Below are positions 21,028 to 31,308 of a stretch of DNA of 64,000 nucleotides, piece after piece. Each line of letters starts with the position of its first letter. The stretch's first letter is position 1. Made by a program: the position numbers and the translations under genes. The notes beneath the pieces are model-generated. The model saw only the letters and a list, made by a program, of their open reading frames with translations. It did not search any database and was not told where the DNA came from. Source of the DNA: DASSBG01 sp963800395 (GTDB taxonomy: Bacteria > Pseudomonadota > Gammaproteobacteria > Xanthomonadales > Rhodanobacteraceae); the NCBI GenBank assembly GCA_963800395.1, contig CAWDBD010000002.1, forward strand, positions 124,001-188,000, given 5' to 3'.

Positions 21028-21933
21028 TCAGTTGCTGAGGCTTGTGCTCTTCTCAACGGCGGCGTCGGGAGCCGCACCATCCGAATTCAGCACAGGCCAG
21101 TGGCCATGCCGATTCGACAGTCGTCTTTCACGTGGCGTGTGCTCCTCCGGGATCTGATCCCGATTCCGCGGTTTGGCTCCGTACATCGCGCGATCGGCAG
21201 CCTGAAGCAGGTCGTGCCAGTTGTCACCGTCATCCGGATACAGGGCAATGCCGCAACTGGCGCTGATCGTGACATCGATGTCATCCATGCACAGACAGCC
21301 GGCGATACGTTTGCCGATCCGATCCTCGACGCGCCTGGCATCAGCCAGACTGCCAATGTCGGGCAGCAGCATGACAAATTCATCGCCGCCAAAACGGCAG
21401 GCTGTATCGCCGGCGCGCGCGATTTCCCTGAGATGGCTGGCAACACATTGCAGCAGATGATCGCCAACCAGATGCCCGTGCTGGTCGTTGATGGCCTTGA
21501 AGCCATCCAGATCAAGAATCATCAGTGCCATTGGCCGCCCGCAGCGATCGGCATGCGCCGCGGCCTGCACGAAGCGATCCATGAGCAGGCTGCGGTTGCA
21601 CAAGCCGGTCAGGCCGTCATGATTGGCGAGATAGCGCGCACGTGCCTCGCATCGAGTCAGCTGTTCAAGCTGCTGTCTCAGATTGAGGTTGTCCTGCTCC
21701 AGGGCATGCAGCTTGCGCAAGGTCTCCTGCTCGTGATTGCCGGTCTCGAGCCCGGCGGTGAGGTCGCGCCACATACGCAGCAACGACTTTATCGGCGGGG
21801 TTGCTGTCCACGCATGGTGTCGTGCCGCATCGCCACCACTGCCCGATCCGGCAGCAAGGCCTGCTTGTCCTTCCAGCGAGGTCGACCGCTGAGTATTTCC
21901 TGAAGTCACGTAGCCTCCCTTGGCATGCGCCAT
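21028..21933 (-). CDS. GGDEF diguanylate cyclase with coiled coil
   Basis: A 301-residue protein predicted to make cyclic di-GMP from two GTP. The C-terminal GGDEF domain (about residues 98-265) has an intact active site RFGGDEFVMLLP (GGDEF at 182-186) and the inhibitory I-site RxxD at 173-176, so product inhibition is expected. A coiled coil (about 65-97) precedes it, suggesting dimerisation; the N-terminal about 60 residues are Gly/Ala-rich and resemble no sensor domain. No membrane segment or signal is seen. The ATG at 21933 has a poor ribosome binding site; the GTG at 21909 (residue 9) is preceded by GGGAGG and may be the real start. A palindromic site lies 40-55 bp upstream. Confidence 0.9.
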   Translation of the reverse strand: MAHAKGGYVTSGNTQRSTSLEGQAGLAAGSGSGGDAARHHAWTATPPIKSLLRMWRDLTAGLETGNHEQETLRKLHALEQDNLNLRQQLEQLTRCEARARYLANHDGLTGLCNRSLLMDRFVQAAAHADRCGRPMALMILDLDGFKAINDQHGHLVGDHLLQCVASHLREIARAGDTACRFGGDEFVMLLPDIGSLADARRVEDRIGKRIAGCLCMDDIDVTISASCGIALYPDDGDNWHDLLQAADRAMYGAKPRNRDQIPEEHTPRERRLSNRHGHWPVLNSDGAAPDAAVEKSTSLSN

Positions 21934-21973
21934 ATGAGGGGTATCCAGTGTGCCTTTTCATGGATTGTTCATC

Positions 21974-21988
21974 TGTGCGCTAGCGAAC
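21974..21988. promoter_or_regulatory. Palindromic site, candidate operator (copy 2)
   Basis: TGTGCGCTAGCGAAC is identical to 19196-19210. The 8-base centre CGCTAGCG is a perfect palindrome and the flanks (TGT...ACG) are nearly so. It lies 41-55 bp upstream of the diguanylate cyclase ATG, in promoter position. Found by eye; I saw no third copy in the window. Confidence 0.55.
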
Positions 21989-22189
21989 GGTGCGGGCTGC
22001 CTGCGTCGCCTACGCTGCGCTTCCATGGATGGTCTCCAGGCAGGGATGCCTACTACCCTGGTTCCGCCGACCATCGTTGGCGTTGCCTTCAGGCCGCGCA
22101 GGTAATTCGGAGCATTGCTCCGTTTCTGCTGGCAAGCCCAGAAATCCCTTGTCTGACATGCGCTGCCTGGCACAGGCCATGGCTTGTGT

Positions 22190-23443
22190 TCATGTCGAAT
22201 ACTGCGGCAGTTTCCGGCTCACAGGCTTCAGGTTCAGGCTGGCGAAGCATGGCAGCCCGTCTCGACCCCAGGCCTGTTCCGCCTCGCCCTCGATCAGCGG
22301 TGCCAGATAGCGTCTGGCCGCTGCGGTAATGCCGTAGCCATCACGGCGCAGGAAGCTTTTCGGCATTTTCTTTTCGCGATTGGCGATGCGTTGCAAGGCA
22401 GCGGGCTGGATGCTCCAGCGGTAAGGCTGTTCACTCTCGCGCACGATCACCGGCATCACTGCATTGCGGCCGGCCAGCGCGTATTCCACCGCAGCCTTGC
22501 CCACGGCTTGCGCCTGGGCCAGATCGGTAGCCGAGGCCAGGTGGCGTGCCGAGCGCTGCAGATAGTCGGGTACCGCCCAGTGGCACTTGTAGTCGAGTTT
22601 GTCGGTGATCATGCCGGCCAGCCTCGGCGCCACCCCACCCAGTTGGCTGTGGCCGAAGGCGTCGCGAGTTCCGGCCGCGGCCAGGAACTGACCGCTGCTG
22701 TCGCGAATGCCTTCGGAGGCGACCACGACACAATAGCCAAGCCGTTCGACTGTGGCCCTGACCTTGGCCAGGAAACTGTCCGGGTCGAAAGTACGTTCCG
22801 GGAAGAGGATGAGGTGCGGTGCGGTATCGGCGCCGTCTCCGGCCAATCCGGCGGCCGCGGCAATCCATCCGGCATGGCGGCCCATGACCTCCATGATGAA
22901 TACCTTGGTCGATGTCTCGCTCATCGAGGCCACATCGAGGTTGGCCTCGGCTACCGAAACCGCGGTGTACTTGGCCACCGAGCCAAATCCGGGGCAGCAG
23001 TCGGTCACGACCAGGTCGTTGTCGACGGTCTTGGGCACACCGACACACGTGAGATCATGCTTCATTCGGCGTCCCAGACGGGAAAGCTTCAGGGCCGTGT
23101 CGGCCGAATCGTTGCCACCGTTGTACAGAAACCAGCGAATGTCGTGCGCGCGCAGGACCTCGATGATGCGCTGGTAATGGGCCTGATCCTCCTCGAGCGA
23201 CTTCAGCTTGAAGCGGCATGACCCGAAAGCGCCGCCAGGGGTATGGGCCAGCGCCCTGATGCTGCGCAGGGAAAGCCCGGAGGTGTCCAGCAGGTCCTCG
23301 CGCAGAACCCCCAGGATGCCGTTGTGCGCAGCCAGGGTCTTGACGCCGTGGCTGCGTGCGGTTTCCAGCACGGCGCCGGCGGTGGCATTGATGACCGCGG
23401 TGACACCGCCCGATTGTGCATACAACAGCCTGCCCTTGCTCAT
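22190..23443 (-). CDS. pfp: 6-phosphofructokinase, pyrophosphate-dependent type
   Basis: A 417-residue phosphofructokinase of the long bacterial class. The phosphoryl-donor signature reads YNGGNDSADT (Asn111-Asp112) and PKTVDNDL (Lys138, Asp141). The Asp after the GG-x position and the Lys in PKTxDND are the residues that mark PPi rather than ATP use in this family, so the reaction is predicted to be reversible fructose-6-phosphate plus PPi to fructose-1,6-bisphosphate plus Pi. MEVMGRHAGWIAAAAGLA and the C-terminal fructose-phosphate contacts are present. AAGG precedes the ATG. Relatives in Xanthomonas and methanotrophs use PPi. It is on the same strand as, and within 3.2 kb of, the H+-pyrophosphatase. 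Donor specificity is inference from motifs. Confidence 0.92.
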   Translation of the reverse strand: MSKGRLLYAQSGGVTAVINATAGAVLETARSHGVKTLAAHNGILGVLREDLLDTSGLSLRSIRALAHTPGGAFGSCRFKLKSLEEDQAHYQRIIEVLRAHDIRWFLYNGGNDSADTALKLSRLGRRMKHDLTCVGVPKTVDNDLVVTDCCPGFGSVAKYTAVSVAEANLDVASMSETSTKVFIMEVMGRHAGWIAAAAGLAGDGADTAPHLILFPERTFDPDSFLAKVRATVERLGYCVVVASEGIRDSSGQFLAAAGTRDAFGHSQLGGVAPRLAGMITDKLDYKCHWAVPDYLQRSARHLASATDLAQAQAVGKAAVEYALAGRNAVMPVIVRESEQPYRWSIQPAALQRIANREKKMPKSFLRRDGYGITAAARRYLAPLIEGEAEQAWGRDGLPCFASLNLKPVSRKLPQYST

Positions 23444-23630
23444 TGCGCCTTAATCCATGATCGAACCGGTTACCAAGATACACCGAGCCGGGCACGTCGT
23501 TCAGCCCGCACGATCGGCGGCGATGCACTCCAGATTGACGGAGATCGGTTCAGCGGATAACTTGGAGCCTCCTTTTTTGGCGATCTGGCGAAGTGGCGCA
23601 GGCGCCCGGACGTCCGGATTCAGGATTCTT

Positions 23631-24215
23631 ATGCGACTTGTACTGATTGGCTCACCCGGTTCGGGCAAGGGCACACAGGCGGAAAGACTCAAGGTGGCGC
23701 TGGCGGTGCCGCACATTTCCACCGGCGATCTGCTGCGTTCGGCTGTCAAGGCGGGTACCCCGCTGGGGAACAAGGCCAAGGCCGTGATGGAGGCCGGGCA
23801 ACTGGTGTCCGACGAGATCATGCTGGGCATCCTGGAAGAGCGCCTCGCGGCGGATGACGTGGCCGACGGGTTCATCCTGGATGGGTATCCGCGCACGCTG
23901 CCGCAGGCCGATGCGCTGGCAAACCTGCTGCAGCGACTGGGCCAGCCACTGGATGCCGTGGTGGAATTGCAGGTGCCTGCCGAGCGTATCATCGAGCGCA
24001 CGCGCAAGCGTTTCGAGGCCGAAGGCCGTGCCGATGACGAGCCCGAGACGGTGCGCAAGCGGCTGGAGGTCTTCTCGAAACAGACCGCGCCGGTGGTTGA
24101 CTTCTATCGGCGCCATGGCCAACTGCAGGAAGTCGACGGCGTGGGCAGCATCGAGGAAGTCTACGATCGCATCATGGCTGTGCTGCCGTTGTCACGGAAC
24201 CAGGCCACGGCCTGA
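23631..24215 (+). CDS. adk: Adenylate kinase (short form)
   Basis: A 194-residue enzyme interconverting AMP, ADP and ATP. The P-loop GSPGSGKGTQ (residues 7-16), the AMP-binding STGDLLR and LDGYPRT, and the conserved ERTRKRFEAEGRADD segment are visible. The LID region is short and has no zinc-binding cysteines, as in other xanthomonads. The start at 23631 aligns with the P-loop family start and has CAGGA 5 bases upstream; the open frame extends 58 codons upstream as an artefact. It is first in a set of plus-strand genes running to mpl. Confidence 0.97.
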   Translation: MRLVLIGSPGSGKGTQAERLKVALAVPHISTGDLLRSAVKAGTPLGNKAKAVMEAGQLVSDEIMLGILEERLAADDVADGFILDGYPRTLPQADALANLLQRLGQPLDAVVELQVPAERIIERTRKRFEAEGRADDEPETVRKRLEVFSKQTAPVVDFYRRHGQLQEVDGVGSIEEVYDRIMAVLPLSRNQATA

Positions 24216-24263
24216 GCACATCATTTTTCCAGTCATTGTCCTTGTTACTGGTCGGGCTTGCTG

Positions 24264-24800
24264 ATGTCTGAACTGCTTCTGGCGCTGCGCAATCTGTGCC
24301 TGCTGCGTATCGGGCCCCAGGACCTGCCTTGTTCGCAGGGCTTGCTGGGTACGGTGCTGGGCTTGAATCTGGTGCTGGATACCGCTACCGGCTGGCTTCT
24401 GGGCGAGCCTGCCACGGCCCTGGGAACTTCGCTGGTGAGTCTGGTGGTGGTGGTCGGCGGCATCTGGCTGCTGCTGAAGATGCGGGATCTGCAGGCGCGT
24501 TTCGTGCAGTCCGCGCTGGCCGTTGCCTCGGCCGGCCTGTTGTTCAGCGTGCTGGCCATTCCGATCCAGATGGCCATGGCACCGCTGCCTGCTGAACTGG
24601 ACCTGCTCACTGATGGCCAGACCCTGGGCATGATGTTGCTGGCCGGGCTGGGCGGATGGTCGCTGGCGGTGATGGGGCATGTGCTGCGCCATGCCCTGGA
24701 GCGCACGTTCCTTACCGGGCTGCTGCTGGCTCTGGCCCTGAACCTGAGCGCGGCGGCGCTCATGCAAATGCTGCTGCCGGCAGGGTCCGGAGGAGCCTGA
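24264..24800 (+). CDS. Hypothetical integral membrane protein between adk and mpl
   Basis: A 178-residue protein with about four predicted membrane helices (around residues 26-45, 53-72, 85-105, 115-135 and a C-terminal 150-172 stretch rich in Leu/Ala). I do not recognise a named family with certainty; the pattern recalls small Yip1-like or DUF proteins that sit before mpl in xanthomonads. It ends 1 bp before the mpl start codon, and the mpl ribosome binding site lies inside its last codons, so it is cotranscribed with mpl. ATG 24264 is chosen; a TTG two codons earlier is possible. Confidence 0.7.
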   Translation: MSELLLALRNLCLLRIGPQDLPCSQGLLGTVLGLNLVLDTATGWLLGEPATALGTSLVSLVVVVGGIWLLLKMRDLQARFVQSALAVASAGLLFSVLAIPIQMAMAPLPAELDLLTDGQTLGMMLLAGLGGWSLAVMGHVLRHALERTFLTGLLLALALNLSAAALMQMLLPAGSGGA

Positions 24801-24801
24801 G

Positions 24802-26253
24802 GTGAAGCTGCACATTCTGGGCATCTGCGGGACATTCATGGGTGGTGTGGCCGCGCTGGCCCGCGAGCTTGGGCATGAGGTCGAGGGCAGCGACGCCAAC
24901 GTCTATCCGCCCATGAGCACCCAGCTCGAGTCGCTGGGCATCCGCCTGTGCGAGGGCTACGAGCCGCACAACCTGCAACCGGCTCCGGACCGGGTCGTGG
25001 TGGGAAATGCCCTGAGTCGTGGCAACACGGTAGTGGAATACATGCTCGATGCGAGGCTGGACTACGTGTCCGGCCCGCAGTGGCTGGGCGAGACCCTGCT
25101 GCGTGATCGCACGGTGCTGGCCGTGGCCGGAACGCACGGCAAGACCACCACGTCCAGCCTGCTGGCCTGGCTGCTGCAGTGCGCTGATTGCGAGCCGGGT
25201 TTCCTTATTGGTGGCGTGCCGGGAAATTTCGGCGTATCCGCGCGCCTGGGCGGCGTACCCCGGAAGTCGCAGCGGGATGCGCAGGAAACTCCCCCGGATT
25301 CCAGTGCAAGCGAGGCGGAGGGCAGGCCGCGGCCTTCGGCAGCGCCGTTCGTGATTGAAGCGGATGAGTACGACACGGCGTTCTTCGACAAGCGTTCCAA
25401 ATTCGTTCACTACCGCCCCAATATTGCGGTGCTCAACAATCTCGAATACGACCATGCCGACATCTTTCCGGACCTGGCCGCCATCGAGCGACAGTTCCAT
25501 CATCTGGTGCGCACGGTGCCGGGCAATGGCCGGCTGATCGTCAACGCGCACGACGAGAATCTTGCGCGCGTGCTCGAGATGGGCTGCTGGACCCCGGTGG
25601 AAACCTTCGGCATCGACAAGGGCGACTGGCAGGCGAGCCTGGTCGAGGCGGATGGCTCGGCCTTTTCAGTGCGCCACCATGACCAGGTACTGGGGGAAGT
25701 GCGCTGGTCGATGCTGGGGCAGCACAACGTGTTGAACGGACTGGCCGCATTGGCCGCAGCCAGCGCAGCCGGCGCTGATGCGTCGGACCTGCTGGCCGGC
25801 TTTGGCAGTTTCAGCAACGTCCGGCGGCGCATGGAAACGATCGCCGACGTGGACGGTGTGCACATCTACGACGACTTCGCCCATCATCCCACCGCGATTG
25901 CCAGCACCCTGGAGGGTCTGCGCGCGCGGCTCGGCACGGGGCGCATCATCGTGGCGCTGGAGCCGCGCTCCAATTCCATGCGTCAGGGTGTGCACGCTTC
26001 GGCACTTGCTCCGAGCCTGATTGATGCCGATGTCGTGGTATTCCTGCGGCGACCCGAACTGGCCTGGGATGCCCAGGCGGTGATCGAGGCGCTCGACGGA
26101 CGCGGTGAAGCCGTCGGCGATGTCAGCTCGCTGATCGAGCGCTTGTGCGTGCATGTCAAAGCCGGGGACAGCGTGGTGTTCATGTCCAACGGTGCATTCG
26201 AGAATGCGCCGCGGCGGTTCGCTGAAGCGCTCGGCAGCGCTCAGGCACAGTAG
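24802..26253 (+). CDS. mpl: UDP-MurNAc:L-Ala-gamma-D-Glu-mDAP ligase
   Basis: A 483-residue Mur-ligase family enzyme that recycles the murein tripeptide by joining it to UDP-MurNAc. Visible features are the N-terminal nucleotide-binding LGICGTFMGGVAALA, the ATP P-loop GTHGKTTTSSLLAW (about residues 111-124), FVIEADEYDTAFFDKRSKF, NNLEYDHADIFPDL and DDFAHHPTAI. The start is GTG at 24802 with GGAGGAG upstream. Compared with E. coli Mpl, about 28 extra residues (RKSQRDAQETPPDSSAS and following, about residues 150-182) are inserted between the VSARLG and FVIEADEYD blocks. The segment is charged and Pro/Ser-rich and so probably a surface loop. Confidence 0.95.
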   Translation: MKLHILGICGTFMGGVAALARELGHEVEGSDANVYPPMSTQLESLGIRLCEGYEPHNLQPAPDRVVVGNALSRGNTVVEYMLDARLDYVSGPQWLGETLLRDRTVLAVAGTHGKTTTSSLLAWLLQCADCEPGFLIGGVPGNFGVSARLGGVPRKSQRDAQETPPDSSASEAEGRPRPSAAPFVIEADEYDTAFFDKRSKFVHYRPNIAVLNNLEYDHADIFPDLAAIERQFHHLVRTVPGNGRLIVNAHDENLARVLEMGCWTPVETFGIDKGDWQASLVEADGSAFSVRHHDQVLGEVRWSMLGQHNVLNGLAALAAASAAGADASDLLAGFGSFSNVRRRMETIADVDGVHIYDDFAHHPTAIASTLEGLRARLGTGRIIVALEPRSNSMRQGVHASALAPSLIDADVVVFLRRPELAWDAQAVIEALDGRGEAVGDVSSLIERLCVHVKAGDSVVFMSNGAFENAPRRFAEALGSAQAQ

Positions 26254-26363
26254 CGGCGCGCACGCCGAGTGCTGGAAATCGCACGCTGCCGGCGGGATTT
26301 CAACGCGCATGACAGAGCCTGATCTATACTGGGCGGCATGCCGCATCAACTCAGGTAATCTCA

Positions 26364-26969
26364 ATGGCATACGCATCTCGGGTGATTGCCGACTTGCCCC
26401 TGTTCCCACTGCCGAGCGTGCTGTTCCCTGGTGCCGACCTGCAGCTGCGAATCTTTGAGCAGCGTTACATGAGCATGCTTACCGAGTGCTCGAAAGATGG
26501 TTGCGGGTTCGGTGTGTGCCTGATGCTGGATGGCCACGAGGTTGGATCGCCGGCTTTGCCTGCTGCCGTGGGTACTCTGGCTTGCATCAGCGACTTCTAC
26601 ACCTTGCCTGACGGCTTGCTCGGTATTGGGGTGACCGGTACGCAGCGCTTTCAGGTGATTTCCTCGCGGATCCGGGATGACGGACTGATCCGGGGGCGCG
26701 TGCGCTTGTGGGAGACCGAGCCCGAACAGGCCCTGCCGCCCGAGTTCGGTCTGTTGGCTACCATTCTCGAGCGTCTGATCGAACAGCTGGATGGGCCGTG
26801 GCGCAATGCGGATCATGCCTGCTTCGATGATGCCAGCTGGGTCGGCATGCGGCTGGCGGAACTACTGCCGTTGCCGCCACACGAGAGGCAGCACCTGCTG
26901 GAGCTGACCGATCCCGACGAGCGCCTGGCCGACCTGCGCGACCTGTTGCCACGCTTCCAGACACCCTGA
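26364..26969 (+). CDS. LON N-terminal (substrate-binding) domain protein
   Basis: A 201-residue stand-alone LON-N (PUA-like) domain without ATPase or protease parts. The start of the domain is clear (LPLFPLPSVLFPGADLQLRIFEQRYMSMLTEC), followed by GFGVCLM and GTLACISDFYTLPDGLLGIGVTGTQRF, and a helical C-terminal half. Such proteins are widespread in proteobacteria; their function is uncertain, with peptide or substrate binding proposed. It is 110 bp from mpl and 20 bp before the SDR gene, on the same strand. Confidence 0.88.
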   Translation: MAYASRVIADLPLFPLPSVLFPGADLQLRIFEQRYMSMLTECSKDGCGFGVCLMLDGHEVGSPALPAAVGTLACISDFYTLPDGLLGIGVTGTQRFQVISSRIRDDGLIRGRVRLWETEPEQALPPEFGLLATILERLIEQLDGPWRNADHACFDDASWVGMRLAELLPLPPHERQHLLELTDPDERLADLRDLLPRFQTP

Positions 26970-26989
26970 AAATCAAAGAGAGCAACGAT

Positions 26990-27803
26990 ATGAGCACACT
27001 GGCGGGAAAGACCCTTTTCATCACCGGTGCCTCGCGCGGCATTGGTCTGGCGATTGCCTTGCGTGCCGCGCGTGACGGCGCCAATGTGGCGGTGGCCGCC
27101 AAGAGTGACAGACCCAATCCCAAATTGCCCGGCACCATCCACACCGCCGCCGAGCAGATTGAAGCGGCCGGCGGCAAGGCACTGGCCATCAAGTGTGACA
27201 TCCGTGACGAAGACAATGTCCGCGCAGCCATGGCGCAGACCGTCGAGCGCTTCGGCGGCTTCGACATCCTGGTCAACAATGCCAGTGCCATCTGGCTGAA
27301 AGGCGCATTGGAAACACCGATGAAACGTTACGACCTGATGCAGCAGGTCAATGCGCGCGGGACCTTCCTGTGCACACAGGCCGCCATCCCGCATCTCAAG
27401 CAATCGGCCAATCCGCATGTCCTGACCATGGCGCCACCGCCAAATCTGGACCCCGCATGGTGGGCCCCGCATACCGCCTACACGCTGGCCAAGATGGGCA
27501 TGAGTTTCGTGACCCTGGGACTGGCCGCCGAATTCCGCGATGCCGGCATCGCCATCAACGCCCTGTGGCCCCGCACCGTCATTGCCACGGACGCGCTGAA
27601 GATGATTCCCGGCGTCAACGAACGAGCTTGTCGCAATCCCGATATCGTGGCCGATGCCGCCCACGCCATAATGTGCCGTCCCGCGGCGAGGGCAGTGGCC
27701 AGTTCCTCATTGACGAGGATGTGCTGCGGCAATCCGGCGTGACGATTTCGACAGCTATGCGGTCGCGCCGGGCCATGCGCTGCTACCCGACCTGTTCCTG
27801 TAG
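26990..27803 (+). pseudogene. Short-chain dehydrogenase (HSDL2-like), broken by two frameshifts
   Basis: The intact frame runs 26990-27742 and shows a standard NAD(P)-binding SDR: FITGASRGIGLAIALRAARDG, the NNASA motif, and YTLAKMG with the catalytic Tyr-x3-Lys. The C-terminus changes frame near 27685: the conserved GSGQFLIDEDVLRQSG appears in the next frame, and near 27740 shifts again to DDFDSYAVAPGHALLPDLFL with a stop at 27801. Both lesions are single-base deletions relative to an intact gene of about 271 codons, the usual family length. Either a recent pseudogene or local sequence errors; the neighbouring OPT gene is similarly damaged. The core catalytic part is intact, so a 250-residue product with an altered tail could still be made. 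Confidence 0.75.
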
Positions 27804-27892
27804 CAGGGCCGGTCCGGATAACGGGTGCGCGACATGCTTGCCCCTGCGCGGACTGCATGACACCATCAGCGGCCATCTCGGGGAGCGGGTCG

Positions 27893-29842
<1,950 letters not shown>

Positions 29843-29850
29843 GAGTAGAG

Positions 29851-30273
29851 ATGAAATACCTGCACACCATGGTCCGCATACGCGACCTCGATGCCTCGCT
29901 GCGCTTTTATTGTGACGGTCTCGGCCTGCGCGAAGTCCGTCGCCGCGACGTGCCTGAAGGCCAGTTCACGCTGATTTTCCTCGCCGCGCCCGACAGCCCC
30001 GAAGCGGAGATCGAGCTGACCCACAACTGGGACAGTGACGAGGACTACGGCAGCGCGCGCAACTTCGGTCATCTGGCGTTCCAGGTCGACGACATCTACG
30101 CCACCTGCCAGCACCTGCAGGACATGGAAGTGACCATCAACCGTCCGCCACGCGACGGCCACATGGCCTTTGTCAGGTCGCCCGACCTGATCTCGATCGA
30201 ACTTCTGCAGAAGGGCAGCGCGCTGGACCCGGCCGAACCCTGGAAGTCCATGCCCAATACCGGCCGCTGGTAG
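29851..30273 (+). CDS. gloA: Lactoylglutathione lyase (glyoxalase I)-like VOC protein
   Basis: A 140-residue VOC-fold protein. Metal-ligand positions match glyoxalase I: His5 (MKYLHTMVRI), Glu in EIELTHNW, His in GHLAFQVDD and Glu in SIELLQKG. Family reaction: isomerisation of the methylglyoxal-glutathione adduct to S-lactoylglutathione. The start at 29851 is backed by AGGAG at ideal spacing, even though the open frame continues from the decayed transporter upstream. The sequence is intact while both upstream genes are damaged. It converges on the potassium-channel gene. Confidence 0.88.
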   Translation: MKYLHTMVRIRDLDASLRFYCDGLGLREVRRRDVPEGQFTLIFLAAPDSPEAEIELTHNWDSDEDYGSARNFGHLAFQVDDIYATCQHLQDMEVTINRPPRDGHMAFVRSPDLISIELLQKGSALDPAEPWKSMPNTGRW

Positions 30274-30287
30274 ACGGCTGACTGCAG

Positions 30288-31160
30288 TCAGCTGTGCTCC
30301 GGCAACTCGGCGCCACAGTGCCGACAGTACGCGGCGTCATTTTCGTGCTCGCGCAAGCCGCAGTCGGGGCAACGCACCTTGCGCCTCTTGAGCAGTATGC
30401 TGCTGGCCAGTTCGGCGGTGTAGATGCCGGTGGGGACGGCAATGATGCTGTAGCCGATCAGGATCAGGGCCGAGGTGACGAAGCGACCGAGAATGGTGTG
30501 CGGCACGATATCGCCATAACCCACGGTAGCCATGGTGACGATGGCCCAGTACATGCCGGCCGGAATGCTGGTGAAACCATGCTCGGGACCTTCCACCACG
30601 TACATCAGGGCGCCGAACACCACAACGATGCCCAGCAGGGCGGATACGAACACGAAGATCTTGCGTCGGCTGCGCAGCAGGGCCGTGATCAGTTCGCCCG
30701 CCTCGCTGGAGTATTCCACCAGCTTCAGCACCCGGAATACGCGCAACAGACGCAAAATCCGGATCACGATCAGGTAGCTTGAGCCGGTCAGCACCAGGGC
30801 CAGGTAGGTTGGCAGTACCGCCAGCAGGTCGATGATGCCGTAGAAGCTGGTGGCGTAGCGCCAGGGTCGGCGCACCAGCCACAGGCGCATGGCGTATTCG
30901 AGCGTGAAGGCGAGCGTGAACAGCCATTCGGCCACCATCAGCGCCTGGTGCCATTGCGTCTTGATGGATTCGACGCTGTCCAGCATCACCACGGCAACAC
31001 TGGCCAGGATCACCACGATCAGCCACAAGTCGAAATTGCGCTCGGCAGGTGCGTCGTGCCGAAACATGAGGCGAAACCAGTGCAGGCGCATGCCATCGCT
31101 TGCGGCGGGCAGGAAACTGCGTTCGAACAGGTTGTTGTGCTGGTGCTTGCCGTCAGTCAT
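30288..31160 (-). CDS. Voltage-gated-type K+ channel with C-terminal zinc ribbon
   Basis: A 290-residue six-helix ion channel. The S4-like segment RILRLLRVFRVLKLVEY has regularly spaced arginines; the selectivity filter TVGYGD lies between pore helix WAIVTMA and the inner helix. The C-terminal 35 residues form a zinc ribbon (CPDCGLREHENDAAYCRHCG), an intracellular module of unknown role. The family opens in response to membrane potential, but gating cannot be read from sequence. The ATG at 31160 has AGAGG upstream; a TTG one codon before is possible. It is 149 bp from the hemL stop, on the same strand. Confidence 0.9.
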   Translation of the reverse strand: MTDGKHQHNNLFERSFLPAASDGMRLHWFRLMFRHDAPAERNFDLWLIVVILASVAVVMLDSVESIKTQWHQALMVAEWLFTLAFTLEYAMRLWLVRRPWRYATSFYGIIDLLAVLPTYLALVLTGSSYLIVIRILRLLRVFRVLKLVEYSSEAGELITALLRSRRKIFVFVSALLGIVVVFGALMYVVEGPEHGFTSIPAGMYWAIVTMATVGYGDIVPHTILGRFVTSALILIGYSIIAVPTGIYTAELASSILLKRRKVRCPDCGLREHENDAAYCRHCGAELPEHS

Positions 31161-31308
31161 CAAGGAGCCTCTGCTTGCGTCCTGCCGGGCAGCCGGGTAG
31201 TCGGAAAAGCCCGTCTTGTATCGTGAAACTCACCCGTCGTGCTGCTATGGGCCGCATTCTGCACCCTGAAGTGAATGCCTGCATCTCCGCTTTCCCGCTC
31301 GCCCGGAT

